From: Glandiceps talaboti
Taxonomy: Eukaryota; Hemichordata; Enteropneusta; Spengelidae
Length of the DNA: 64,000 nt
Reading direction: 5' to 3'
Assembly: GCF_964340395.1 (NCBI RefSeq)
Contig: NC_135558.1
Coordinates: 15,045,500-15,109,499 of the forward strand
A program made the position numbers and the translations under genes. The notes under the pieces were generated by a model. It saw nothing but the letters and a program-made list of their open reading frames with translations, was not told where the DNA came from and did not search any database. Each line of letters begins with the position of its first letter. Positions within the stretch are counted from its first letter, which is position 1. Below are positions 31,346 through 42,571 of this stretch, one piece after another.

Positions 31346-33929
31346 GATGTATTCATTATCTGCCTAGTATTAGGATTTGACAGCGTAATGCTTTTTTAAG
31401 TCCATTGTAAAGACATTATATATTACAACATCTCTTGTGAAAGTTTATGATTTTTAAAGTGCCAAACTGAGTACTGGGAGTGGGGGGGGGGGGGGCTGAT
31501 ACTATTTTACAGGTCTTAGCATAGATGGTAGGATAGAGAATATTATGATATACGTAAAGTGCCTGTGTAGGCGGAGCTATCATTTTTCAATAGTTTAATA
31601 CAAGCATCATATGTATCAATGTATAAATTTACCAATTGAAGTCACTTTTTCTTGTCAAAATCTATCAAATTAGTATGTACCAAACTGGATAACGAAGACC
31701 CCTTTGGAGACCCGCGACTATAAATATGAAGCGATGTTTTGTCAAAGTGACCCCCCTCCTCTTCAAGTGTTATTTTTTTCAAAATGACCCGCCCCCTCCC
31801 CCTCACTTAAAGTGCTGGTTCCGCCACCAACATCACCTCCCCACCCCAGCCCACAGTTAGTTAAAAAATGACCGCCCCATTTACCCATTCTTGGGTTACT
31901 GACAACGTAGTGGTTATAGAGGTTTTACTGCAAGAGGGCGTATCATGTCATGTGACGTAGTAGTGATGGTGATTCTGACGTAGCAGAATTTGTCGTCTGC
32001 CAGTCAAGCGTTTGTATTTTTGTAATCTATTTAATATTCTTTAGACAACTACCGAAAATCACGGTCCGTTTTGTCTGTTAAACACCTGGATGTAATGTTT
32101 TGGTCGAAAAACAGAAAAAGTTGGAGAAATATCCGTGGATAAGATCTACCCTTAGGCTATTTTGCATATATTTTCAAAAATTGACACCCTCTACCATCTG
32201 GTCCGAAATTTGTTTAACGTTGAACTGGCAACACCGCAACTAGAGTTGTGGAGTCATGATGGATGAATGGTTAGCATGACCAGCTTGGAATCTACAGGTT
32301 GCAGGTTCGAGCCCTGTCGCTGCCTGCTGTTTGTTTCTGAGTGGCTAAAGTCCTTGGGCAAGATTTGAACCATGAATGTGCCTCAGTCAACCCAGCTGTA
32401 TAACTGGGGACCTGGTAGGATGTAGGTTGCAATGTGAAGGCTTTAATCCTATGCGCTTATATGGATTGTATGCTCCCCGGTGAGTTGAGGAAGACTAAAG
32501 GGCCGTTGTGCCGTTCTGATCCGAGCCAGGGGTAATAATTGTAAAGCGCTTTGAGCACGGAGTGGGAAAGCGCTATATAAGAACCCAACATTATTATTTA
32601 TTTGCATTGTTTTCATTGGGACCCTTAGTGAAATATATCTTTCATAGTTTCCTTCTATCAATTTCTCATTTTCTAATATTGCATCCACAACATCGATTAT
32701 AAATGAAAACATTACCGACATGTACAAACACGCTCATTGTTTGTCATTTTATTCAATTTAATTTATTAGACCCATCGTTTGTATGGTGTTTCGATGAGAA
32801 ATACAAAAATAACCAGATAGAATGTTGTTTTTATATCTGTTGTCATCAGTTGTCATCATCAATGTATAGTATATACCAAATTATACGAAATTTGAAGCAT
32901 GTATTAATTGTTAAGACATAAAATATGTGTATTTTGTCATCTTCAATATATGCACCAAGTTAGTGGTGAGACCAATAGTTCAATGTAGGATAAAAAAAAT
33001 GAACTCTTTTAGTTATGCCTCAGACCCCCCCCCCCCTTCCCCATCCCCCTTTCTAACTAAATTGTCTAAAAATTGAAATGTGTTTCAGACAGCACAATCA
33101 AGTTCAAATCATAAAATTGTTAACTGCTTCTTTTCTGTTTTAAACCTAGCCCTATCAGGGATACTTATGGTATCATTTGGTATTTTATTCCATAACATAT
33201 AAGACCGGAAAATTGAATTCATGATTGCCCGGGTGGCTGTTATATTTTGGGACATGTGCAATCATGTGTAATACAAGTTATTGGGGTTAGGTGGGAGTTT
33301 ATTGTTTTGTGCATCATGAACAAAAATACCTACTTGAAACTCATATCTTTATATAATTATGTAAAGTATATGAAATTGTTTGATAGTGGATTTGTGTGCG
33401 CATCGTATTACTGCTATTTATGACCAGTACGTAATCTTTTTTCGTACAAGTAAAATGTCAGTTAAGTGCATTTTATACGCACGTTCCCAAACATCTAGTC
33501 TATAGGTAATATGTGGCAGTACGAAAATGTTATACAGCATGACAAGAGTAAAACATACTAATAATTTTATAGACAATACCAGTTAATTTACATAGTATTT
33601 CCTGGGTCTGTAAAACATGTTGCCGCCAAAAAGAATTATCGTGGAGACGAATTATAATTATTATACCAGATATTGTCCAAGGCAGTATTCAATTACAGTA
33701 CACTGTAATGCTATTTATCTCTCTATTTTGAGATTGAACTGTCATACTATATATAACACTGCCAGTATAGGTAAGGCTACAAACATGAGTTTTCATAAAG
33801 TCACATGAGTTACTAGAGTTTACATATGAATGTGAAATATTTTTTCTAAACAGTCACCCACAAGGTAAATTTTGGATGAAAAATCTTGAGAAGGAAAAGA
33901 ATGGAAATTTGAGCATTGCAAGGGTGATT
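31346..33929. repeat. Duplicated non-coding block (copy 3 of 3) with poly-G tract
   Basis: After 100 bp matching the upstream DNA of copy 4, a poly-G tract near 31482 opens the third copy of the block seen at 13452 and 23841. A full SINE (32246-32603) is inserted in it. A poly-C tract is present near 33025, and the end carries the usual transporter 3' flank landmarks (CACTGCCAGTATAGGTAAGG). Confidence 0.7.
32246..32603 (+). mobile_element. tRNA-derived SINE, apparently full length
   Basis: The tRNA-like head has a box-A-like TGGTTAGCATGACCAGC and a box-B-like GGTTCGAGCCC. A central region (CTTGGGCAAG, CTCAGTCAACCCAGCTGTAT, AACTGGGGACCTGGTAGGAT) resembles the conserved central domain of widespread animal SINEs of the Nin-DC/Deu type. 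The tail (ATTGTAAAGCGCTTTGAGCA, GTGGGAAAGCGCTATATAAG) ends in ATT repeats. The paralogous block near 14305 has GCAACTAGAG joined to the TTATTGTTTTC flank without it, an empty site that supports insertion after the block was duplicated. Family name is a guess from memory. Confidence 0.8.
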
Positions 33930-34060
33930 AGTTTTGTTAATTTTGTAATTGTGTGATCACTTTGAAACGACCTAAATTGTTATAGCAAATCTTCACACAC
34001 TTTTAGTCGAGAAAAGAAAACAGACAAGAATCCTTCCTGAGGTCAAGTAAGGAATGACGG
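33930..34060. repeat. Spacer block joined to truncated copy 8
   Basis: It matches 13140-13260 (ACCTAAATTGnTATAnCAAA, AAACAGACAAGAAnCnTTnC). Here it replaces the 3' half of a transporter gene. Confidence 0.5.
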
Positions 34061-34620
34061 TCGTTTTCCTGACTTGAGTGATGATCACCAAATATGAAAG
34101 TTGGTTGAGTTATCAGTGTAATCCCAGCAACATTTATCAGGCATCCAAGAATATCAGAGATTTTCCACGAATCACTAAGAAACAACGATCCTCCTAGAAG
34201 ACAAAATATTGGTTTCAAAGCAGTTTTTACAGCCGTTGCATCTCCAATTGGAAGGACACTCAAACTGTAGATGAGAATACTTAGTGCCATGGTATACAAC
34301 AGTCCCGCGCTAATCATAAGGATTATTTTGTATTTTTCATACAGTAGCTGTACTTTGTTGCATATTGCTAATGGAAGGACGCCAACAAAGCATGTGAGGG
34401 TTATCAGAAAAGTCTGCTGTAGTGGAGGTACAGCACCGTCTGACATAAGTCTGCATAGTAGGTCAACAAAGGCATAGGCTATACCCTGGACTATGGCCAA
34501 GAATATTCCAATTGAAGACCTCAAAATACGGTGACAATCTATTCCTCCCAGTGTTAGGTTACAGCATTCTTTACCATTTTCCTGGTTTCCATCTGTTTGA
34601 ACTAGCTGTGTTGTTTCCAT
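34003..34620 (-). pseudogene. SLC35G1-like transporter copy 8, 5' half only
   Basis: The frame is open from METTQLVQ (34620) through helices 1-5, ending GDHHSSQEND at about 34061. It then reads about 19 unrelated codons through a duplicated spacer to a stop. Only one EamA half (five helices) is present, whereas family members need two halves in one chain, so it is probably non-functional despite lacking internal stops. A half-size protein acting as a dimer cannot be excluded, since some bacterial DMT proteins do so. Distinctive changes are IAYAFVDLLCRL in helix 1 and ALSILIYSL in helix 3. It shares TALKP with copy 7. The 5' flank differs from that of copies 1, 3 and 6 after the first 80 bp. 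Confidence 0.75.
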
Positions 34621-34638
34621 GATATATTCCGTGACCAC

Positions 34639-35156
34639 CTTTATTAGGTACGCAGTGTGTTTGTTTTAGATCCCAAATGGCAATTGTTGACCAGCGACCA
34701 AAAGGAACCAGTCATACCCCTCTTTGCGCTGGACCATTGAAGTCATTTGACATTAAAAACGGAATCGCGTGACAGCTCGCATCGGGTTGAAACATGAATA
34801 TCAGTCGAACAGTTTTATGTAAATTCATTGTATTTTATGGCTTCGTTAACGTTTGTCCATATCGAAAAAAACTTTTAGCAAAGGTCTGCAATGGACTTCG
34901 AAATAGACTACACATGCTTTCTTAAAGAACTAAAATAAAACCACATGGGACTTGAAATTGGACATATTTGTTTACAAATAGTTCTTTTTTGTTTTTTGTT
35001 TCATTTCTTACTTTACGAAAATTTGTTTTTTTGTTTCCTTTTTTGTGCTTTTTGAAATCATATTTTCCCTACAAGGTACCGTGTAATAAAGTAATGATTT
35101 GAAAATCGGGTGTTTTTGCTAATTGTAACAACAGTAACTCCTTTTTTGGTTTTAAT
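34639..35156. other. Flank between copy 8 and fold-back element
   Basis: The first 80 bp carry the TTGTTTTAGATCCCAAATGG promoter-proximal block of the transporter genes. The rest is AT-rich with T-runs and shows no feature. Confidence 0.45.
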
Positions 35157-35355
35157 TAACCAGCTGTACTATGACTACCTTATTAATTTTTTATGAGTTT
35201 GTTCCACTGAGCGCCCTCAATTGTTGACCCTTCCTCGTTCCTACTCACCGGGGCTAATTACATTGTTAGAGCACACGTGGGAACGAGGAAGAGTGAAAGC
35301 TCTGTAGAACAAACTAATAAATAATTAATAAGGTAGTCATAGTAAAGCTGGTTTA
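35157..35355. mobile_element. Fold-back (MITE-like) element with ~95-bp arms
   Basis: The left arm (from TAACCAGCTGTACTATGACT) and right arm (ending AGTCATAGTAAAGCTGGTTT) are imperfect reverse complements meeting near 35256 with almost no loop. The outer 50 bp match best. The duplicated copy at 11843-11925 holds only the left arm. No transposase or clear target duplication is seen. Confidence 0.6.
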
Positions 35356-35368
35356 TTAAACCCCAAAA

Positions 35369-36028
<660 letters not shown>

Positions 36029-36420
36029 CACTCTGTCTGTCTGTCTGTCTGTATGTATGTATGTATGTATGTATGTATGTATGTATGTATGTATGTACGT
36101 ATGCACGCACGCACGCACGCACGCATGTATGTATGTATGTATGTATGTATGTATGTATGTATGTATGTATGTATGTATGTATGTACGTACGTACGTACGT
36201 ATGTGTATGTGACGTATATATGTATGTATGTATGTGTGTGACTGTATGTATGTATGTATGTATGTATGTATGTATGTATGTATGTATGTATGTATGTATG
36301 TATGTATGTGTGTGTGTGTGTTTGTGTGTATGTATGTATGTATGTTTGTATGTATGTATGTATGTATGTATGTATGTATGTATGTATGTATGTATGTATG
36401 TATGTATGCGTGCGTGTTTG
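36029..36420. repeat. (TCTG)n/(GTAT)n compound microsatellite
   Basis: About 390 bp are made of TCTG, GTAT, GTAC, GCAC and GT units. Open frames on both strands of this stretch are repeat artefacts. Confidence 0.97.
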
Positions 36421-37122
36421 TGATACGATAGATATATGTTATAACACAAAGTTCACAATTAAAATAATCATTCTGCTGATGTTTAATTGAAATCATTTGT
36501 GGCAATTTGTTCAGAGGAAGAAAATGTAAAACATTTCGACCATGGAATCATAAATTTCCAATATAATAATACAAAAAGGTCAAAGATCACTGAGAAAATA
36601 CATGTACTTATCCAGAATTGGTTGGATATCATCTTAAGGCATGTATCTTTAAAAAGGAATCGTAGTTTGCATTAGAATTATTTAGCAAATGCAGTTTTGC
36701 ACACACATGAATCTAAAAGTTAGTTATCGATAAGTTTGATTACAGCAAAAGCCATATGTCCACTTAACTTTGTTAACAATAGCCATTTTACTAATTCATC
36801 AAGAATCGCATGCAATTATATTTTTCCAGCCAATTTGTCTTTGTTAACTATGAGTAAAACCGTACAGAAAACGAAAGTTGTTTAAGTTTTTCCTGAAGAT
36901 GTGACCATGAAAAAAGTCTTTCAAGTTTAAGTATTTAGAACAATTCGTTATACACAAACATAGATGCACACGTGACGACGATTGTTCGCAACTATTCTCT
37001 TGTCCGAATCGCAGTCTGATTCAAATATTCACTTCATCTGGGAATTAGGGTCCAAACTTCCAAATACAAAGAAAATGGGTTTAAAAAACAGAAGCAATTT
37101 TGATTAGCAAGTTTGGTGGCGC
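36421..37122. other. 3' flank of the 37.1-kb exon
   Basis: The part from about 36960 (TTCGCAACTATTCTCTTGTC, AAATATTCACTTCATCTGGG, GCAAGTTTGGTGGCGC) is duplicated at 12300-12470. It presumably includes the 3' UTR of the minus-strand exon. The stretch 36421-36950 shows no feature. Confidence 0.45.
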
Positions 37123-37749
37123 TCATCGCCATTCATATGTACAGTCGGTGTCTGGCGACTCACACTCGGATAATTTCCTCGGTTTCCTTCTTACTTTGTG
37201 GTGTGGATTCATGAGCTTTAAACTTTCTTCCCAGCGTTTTGTCATTTCTTCCCTTCCCTCGTCTTTAAACAGTTCTGACATAGTCAAATGTTGCGAACTC
37301 ATCTGCCATCGTTCAGGGGGCAACAACGCTGTGTGTCTCCTCGAATACAATTTGTCCGACTTCCATCCTCCTTTTTTGCAAAACACCTGATTGATTCCAC
37401 TAACATCAGGTACGACAGACTTCTTATGATTAAACGTTCTGCTCTCTTGACGACTTCGGACTCTCTCCTGGGTCTTCTGACGATCGCCTCCCCACATGTG
37501 CGGGTTAGGTTCGTCGAGTCTGAAAACCCTCGATCTTCCCTGAGCTACTCGCAAAATCTCAAGTTCTTGTGATCTGGCCATGGGTAAATCTTCTGTCGAG
37601 TGCGGCAACACTTTCTTTGTACTGATTGGGCGTACCAAAGGAACGGGAGTAAATCTGGACGGAGGGCGAATGAAATTGGACGGGTCTTCAAGAGAAGCTT
37701 GCATGAGTCTTTGCTGGAACGTGTATTTGTCCATATGTTCAAGAAAGGT
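37123..37749 (-). CDS. Terminal exon of an unrecognised basic protein
   Basis: The minus-strand frame encodes 203 residues from the ATG at 37734 (MDKYTFQQRLMQ) to TGA. It stays open five codons further up to a possible acceptor, CCGACCAACAG at 37750, so it may be a last exon rather than a complete gene. The protein is hydrophilic and Arg/Lys-rich with no membrane segment, has short motifs such as EPNPHMWGGDRQ, and a WEESLKLMNPHHKVRRKPRK stretch near the C-terminus. The style recalls axonemal or microtubule-associated proteins, but I do not recognise a family. A broken copy at 12470-13130 shows that it was caught in the transporter duplications, and this version is the intact one. Codon-level order without stops over 600 bp supports real coding. 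Confidence 0.65.
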   Translation of the reverse strand, partial: TFLEHMDKYTFQQRLMQASLEDPSNFIRPPSRFTPVPLVRPISTKKVLPHSTEDLPMARSQELEILRVAQGRSRVFRLDEPNPHMWGGDRQKTQERVRSRQESRTFNHKKSVVPDVSGINQVFCKKGGWKSDKLYSRRHTALLPPERWQMSSQHLTMSELFKDEGREEMTKRWEESLKLMNPHHKVRRKPRKLSECESPDTDCTYEWR

Positions 37750-38247
37750 CTGTTGGTCGGATACAAAGGTTAAACAAGGGAAATATTCAATTACATTTAT
37801 TTACCTTAAAGAACACATATACTATAAAACAAAAGCATGCACTCTGGAAAAAAACACGGTGCAATATTAATATCAAACTCGTCAAAGGAACGAATGATGC
37901 ATATTAGAAAGCAAGCACGCCATGTTATTTAAAACGTTAAAGATCAAAAATGCATATCAAATTAACACATTTGCATAATCCAAAAAAAATGTTAATTACG
38001 AATAAAAACTGTTGTGAGTCGAACTACCAACAAACACGTGACTACTGAAATCGACAATACTGACAATACATTGACGTGAACACGGTGATCTTTTTTTTTT
38101 ATAAACTCACTCGATGATCTGTAATAAGTTGCTGCCATGGTTACCACTTCCTAGCTGGTATATATCGTGTTGATAGGCTCATGTATGCCTTTCCAGTCAT
38201 GGTGTCGAACCACATCTGTGGGAATGAATTTCTGGTTATTTGTCTAG
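37750..38247. other. Intergenic or intronic, no feature seen
   Basis: A-rich DNA between the minus-strand exon and the plus-strand candidate exon. No repeat or RNA gene was recognised. Confidence 0.4.
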
Positions 38248-38518
38248 ATCACCACCTGATCAACCTTTAGAACTTAAGAAGTTATCAGTATTTATATATA
38301 GAGATAAAAATGTGGAACTGTATGAGAGATTCCGGGCTCCATGCAGTGACATTGATCTAGAAAATGGTGAAAGATATCTTACTTTATTAATTAGAATGTT
38401 CTATGAACTCAGGTCAAAGGTCAAAGGTCAAGTCAAAGGTCAGGACAATGAAAGAAACACCGGATGTGAACGATTTGAAGGAAACGATGTGTATTCTAGA
38501 CTACATGACATAAACTAA
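38248..38518 (+). CDS. Candidate terminal exon, unknown protein
   Basis: A TTATTTGTCTAG acceptor at 38236-38247 is followed by an open frame of about 90 codons to TAA. It contains a protein-like segment (LELKKLSVFIYRDKNVELYE and RFRAPCSDIDLENGERYLTL) and a low-complexity VKGQVKGQ part made by AGGTCA repeats. No family is recognised, and no upstream partner exon was found on the plus strand. It could also be a relic or chance frame. Confidence 0.35.
38411..38442 (+). promoter_or_regulatory. AGGTCA direct repeats, DR1 spacing
   Basis: Three AGGTCA half-sites at 38411, 38418 and 38425 are each separated by one base, and a fourth lies at 38437. DR1 spacing is the classic binding arrangement for RXR, HNF4 and related nuclear receptors. 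Function is inferred only; the run could be a small tandem repeat. Confidence 0.35.
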
Positions 38519-38728
38519 AATATTTGATGAAGAATATATATAGTTAGTGGTTATTAGTGATTTAAGCTTACTCAGTCATGCGCAGTTCAGTTGAAGCATG
38601 CAACTAAAGTCTAAAGGATGAGAGCGCCCTCAGCGACATGCAAGAAAAGCCAAATAAGTCACGTGCCCATAGCCATGCATTATACTAGTGCGGAAGCAAA
38701 TAAATCCTCTAGATCCCGCATCAAAGTT

Positions 38729-39061
38729 CTACGTTGTTTTATTTTTCAGTACCCCTTCACAGATAGAAGGTGCGTGACTACTTAATTCCTGTCTCCTGCA
38801 GCGAGCACTGTTCCTGGATGTACCACGGCTGCCTGGCACTGGTCCAGCTGACCACGCTTTCTGACGGCCTGTAGTCTGTGTGGTAACGGACACTGCCGAG
38901 ACTGTTGATGCTGCAGTTTGGGGTCTCCGATAGGCGTACGCACTTTGTGCTCTTGGTGCCTGATGCATTTTCACTCCAACAGCGACAGGTAGGACACTGC
39001 ACGATCTCAGGTATGATATGACCTTTGATTTGCACTTCTCATCTGGCAGTGATTCTTGTTC
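38729..39061 (-). CDS. Candidate terminal exon, Ser/Arg/Thr-rich protein
   Basis: On the minus strand a TATTTCTGTAACAG acceptor leads straight into a frame of 110 codons (EQESLPDEKCKSKVISYLRS ...) ending GVLKNKTT and TAG. An AATAAA overlaps the last codons. The second half is low-complexity (RAQSAYAYRRPQTAASTVSA), typical of disordered tails of cytoskeletal proteins. It lies between the exons at 53709-54616 and 37123-37749 on the same strand, but reading phase does not let it follow the 53.7-kb donor directly. It may be an alternative last exon or a separate gene. Confidence 0.35.
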   Translation of the reverse strand, partial: EQESLPDEKCKSKVISYLRSCSVLPVAVGVKMHQAPRAQSAYAYRRPQTAASTVSAVSVTTQTTGRQKAWSAGPVPGSRGTSRNSARCRRQELSSHAPSICEGVLKNKTT

Positions 39062-42000
39062 CTGTTACAGAAATATAGGCTAGTACCGCCATCTTTGAGA
39101 TGGTGACATTTGCCACTCATAGAAAACAATAAAGCAATATACCTCAATGATAAACAGCCCCCTCCCAAAGTGATAATGCCTCCACCCACCCACCAAGTTT
39201 TGAATTGAATTATATGCTCCTTCTGAGAAAAACAAAACCTGGGACATTATCAAAATGTTGAATATTGTATCACTTCCTATAGTTTGATGTTCTTTTTCGC
39301 TCCCTCCACTACTATGCTAACATTGAGAATTATGCGAGTAGACTTTAGTTCTTCCTGTCCAGTTAAACCGTGCTTCAAGTTAACATAATGTGGGAAATAC
39401 CTCAAGATATAAATCGAAAAAAAATGTTAAACAGTTTAGAACTGTAATTCATGTTAACCTAAAGCCGATTAGGTAATCTTTAAGCTATGGTCAATGATAT
39501 CATTATAGACGTAGCATATATATCTCCATATATATACACTAAAAAAATACTTAAACGCAAAAGCGGGTTGGGGAAACAGGAAAAATTAGTATTTATTAGG
39601 AAAAAAATCGGTTGTATCTGGCAGTGATACGTTAGGACATAATCTTGTAATTAAAACGGTTGAGGGTATAGACATTTTGTCATCCAGGACGCCAAGGGGA
39701 CAGGTGTCTATGAAAACTGATATAAAATACAATATTGACAACACAATCATCTCGCATCACAACACTTATGGTATACAACATACATACAGTTTGAAAAACA
39801 AGTCAAGAAGAAAAAAAAAGTAAAATGGATCGAAGTTCTGAGTTAAATATAAAAAAGACATCTACTACTATGATCCCAAACGTTATCTCGATAAATGGTG
39901 TGAAGGTAAGAATGTGTGATGCATAACATATATTCTTTTGGGGGGGGGGGATGTTGTCATTACTGTGACTCTTGCGAATATCACAAATACATAATCGAAT
40001 CTACATTCTGCATGCACCAACCAAACAACATGCAACATGCGTATAAAATACTTGGAATACTTATTACGTGTGCAAGTGTCACATGTAGGATTTAATTTGA
40101 AAGAGAAAAGCCTATACTTGATCTATAGATTTGCTGTTACCATTACACAAATCACATACATATATTCATAACAGTGTGGAAGTTTGAGTTGTTGGGAGCT
40201 CTAGAATTGTAGCCTTCAGTGATTGGCTTAGATCACATCACGTGGTGTAGACTATTGACCAACATATTGACTTCAATTTGCATGTAATGGTACTACTCGC
40301 GTTCTAAATTTCCTAGGGTAATATTCTTGTAGCATGGAAGTCTTATTAGGGATTTGCTTTGACTATGGAAAGAATATGTGTCTGAGAAAGTAATGTGTAA
40401 TACAACACTTATTGCCTGGCCTTATTCGGGCACTATCCTTCCTTATGTAAAAATTGGACGGACGCCATTGCCTCACAAGATGTAGTGATATCATAGATCA
40501 CCCAGGGACTCTAATCTCCTCTCTTTAGTTAACAAGGTTCTGAAGACAGTTTCTTCAGTCTTTTTGAGTTAAGGTTTAGTATTATTTCGCTTTTAAGGTT
40601 GTTCTGCTCTCTGAGGCATATGATACAAAATATTAATTTTATAAATACACCAAAGGAATTTTCAAATTTACTGTCCCAATTTATTTTACGTCAAATCATG
40701 TTGTAATAAGTAAAAATATTTGTGGGAGTCGTCCGATTTGAATGTATACAATTTGTTGTTCGCACATCACATCTACAATCAAATACCATTCACAAATCGG
40801 GCATTATATGTATTTTTGCATGCAATTGATCAAAAACATACTCAAAACGTGCAATTTCGGTTTAAAACAAGCAAATTATAACTCCCCTATTGTTGATTGT
40901 CTGTGCATTTGCTCTCTTGAAATACCTCGAATCTGGGTGTAACTGTCCCCTCGCAAAGTCCCAAGTCTCCGCAAACGTGGAGTTAGCGCGTTTGGTCTGA
41001 CTGATATCCGGGGACTTACCTTTCTATCTACCGTCATAATGTTGTATCCCGTTGCCGTCATGTCATTACTGTGCTCACACTCAGTCGGTGTATGACCAGT
41101 AATAGAAACTACTTTTTTGCTGCTACATTTGGGGGAAAATGAAATAAAAACATTATTATTGAGGGGGAAATATGAACAACAAAATGGCAGGTAAGTCAAT
41201 GAATTATATAATATAATGCAAGAAAACGCAATGCAAGTGAAAAATAGTGACAAAAATCTAGTGGCAGCGGCAAATCTATTTTCATATCGCATCTCTCACA
41301 AATTGGAAGAAGAATGACTGTAAAGAAAGTTGGTTTTCTGAAGTATCACATTTTTGTACTAACGTGTTCGTTTTCTTTTCCCTAATTGGTGACATTTCAA
41401 AATACCCCATTGGGATATTGGGAGAATATATACGATTTTTTGTGAAAAGAAAAAATATGCATTTTTGTCACTATTTCAACACTTCTAAACATACAAAAAA
41501 AACCACTCAAATCAAATCGGTGAGGTGGGTTTATTGGAGGAATGAATGACTAAACAAATGGATGCGTGAAAATGATGATGATGATTGGTTATTAGTTCAA
41601 AAATCTAGTTATGTAGTCAAGAAATTGCGACAAAAATCGGATAATTATCCGGTGGGGGAAAACCACAAGCAAAGCCACAGTGTACAAACATCACTATATT
41701 GTTACGCTTGAAGTTGAATTGCAATTACGTGTGTGAAAAAGAATTGAAGTGCGCCCTCAAAAACAATGTGTGCTATACCTTTCTGTCAATCCTAAAACTT
41801 GAAGTGCGGGTATGCATGAAACTATGAACAAACATTAGGCAAATTAGTCAAGCGATATTATGAGTATGGTTTGGGTCAATTATTTAATTAAATAAAACAT
41901 GAATGATATTAATAATAAGGTTATTCCAAACTAGCATTGTGTGTTCATTTCTTCTATTACGTCATCAGCATGTGAAGTTACTAAGGAATGTTTCAGTACT

Positions 42001-42334
42001 GCGAAACGCCATAACAAAACTATCTAGTGTAACTGGGGGACAAGATAATTTTGATCGAGTTTGTCTGCATATCAATTGAGTTCTACCATGGTGCTAAAAC
42101 ACACGATAATGTGTGGTTTGTTTTTTTAGTTGGTGATTTGGTGATGTGTGGGGAATCTGAACTCGTTACCCTACATACAGTAACTTAAGTGGTCATATCT
42201 AATATCGTCCCAAGTGGTCATATTATCACTGAGGAAGTCATTTCATTGTGTTAACATTGGTAGGACTGCAGTTCTTAAAAATGTATTTGTGTACGAGACA
42301 AAACATATATGAAAATGGCTTGTGACGAAAAAAT
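39062..42334. other. Intergenic, no gene seen
   Basis: Mostly unique AT-rich DNA. A poly-G tract lies near 39942. Open frames up to 138 codons (for example 40876-41292, minus) are unlike proteins in composition. Confidence 0.4.
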
Positions 42335-42446
<112 letters not shown>

Positions 42447-42540
42447 AACCTTTCGTTTGGGTGTTATGTTGTGTTGCTATTATGAATCACTCATTACAAT
42501 ATTTTATTTTCTTCCCAAATGGGAGGTCATGTTATGGAGC

Positions 42541-42571
<31 letters not shown>

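Noticed and set aside
32246-32310. Genuine tRNA gene
   Set aside because: The box A/B promoter lies in a 358-bp element with a SINE central region and tail; the head does not fold into a full tRNA.
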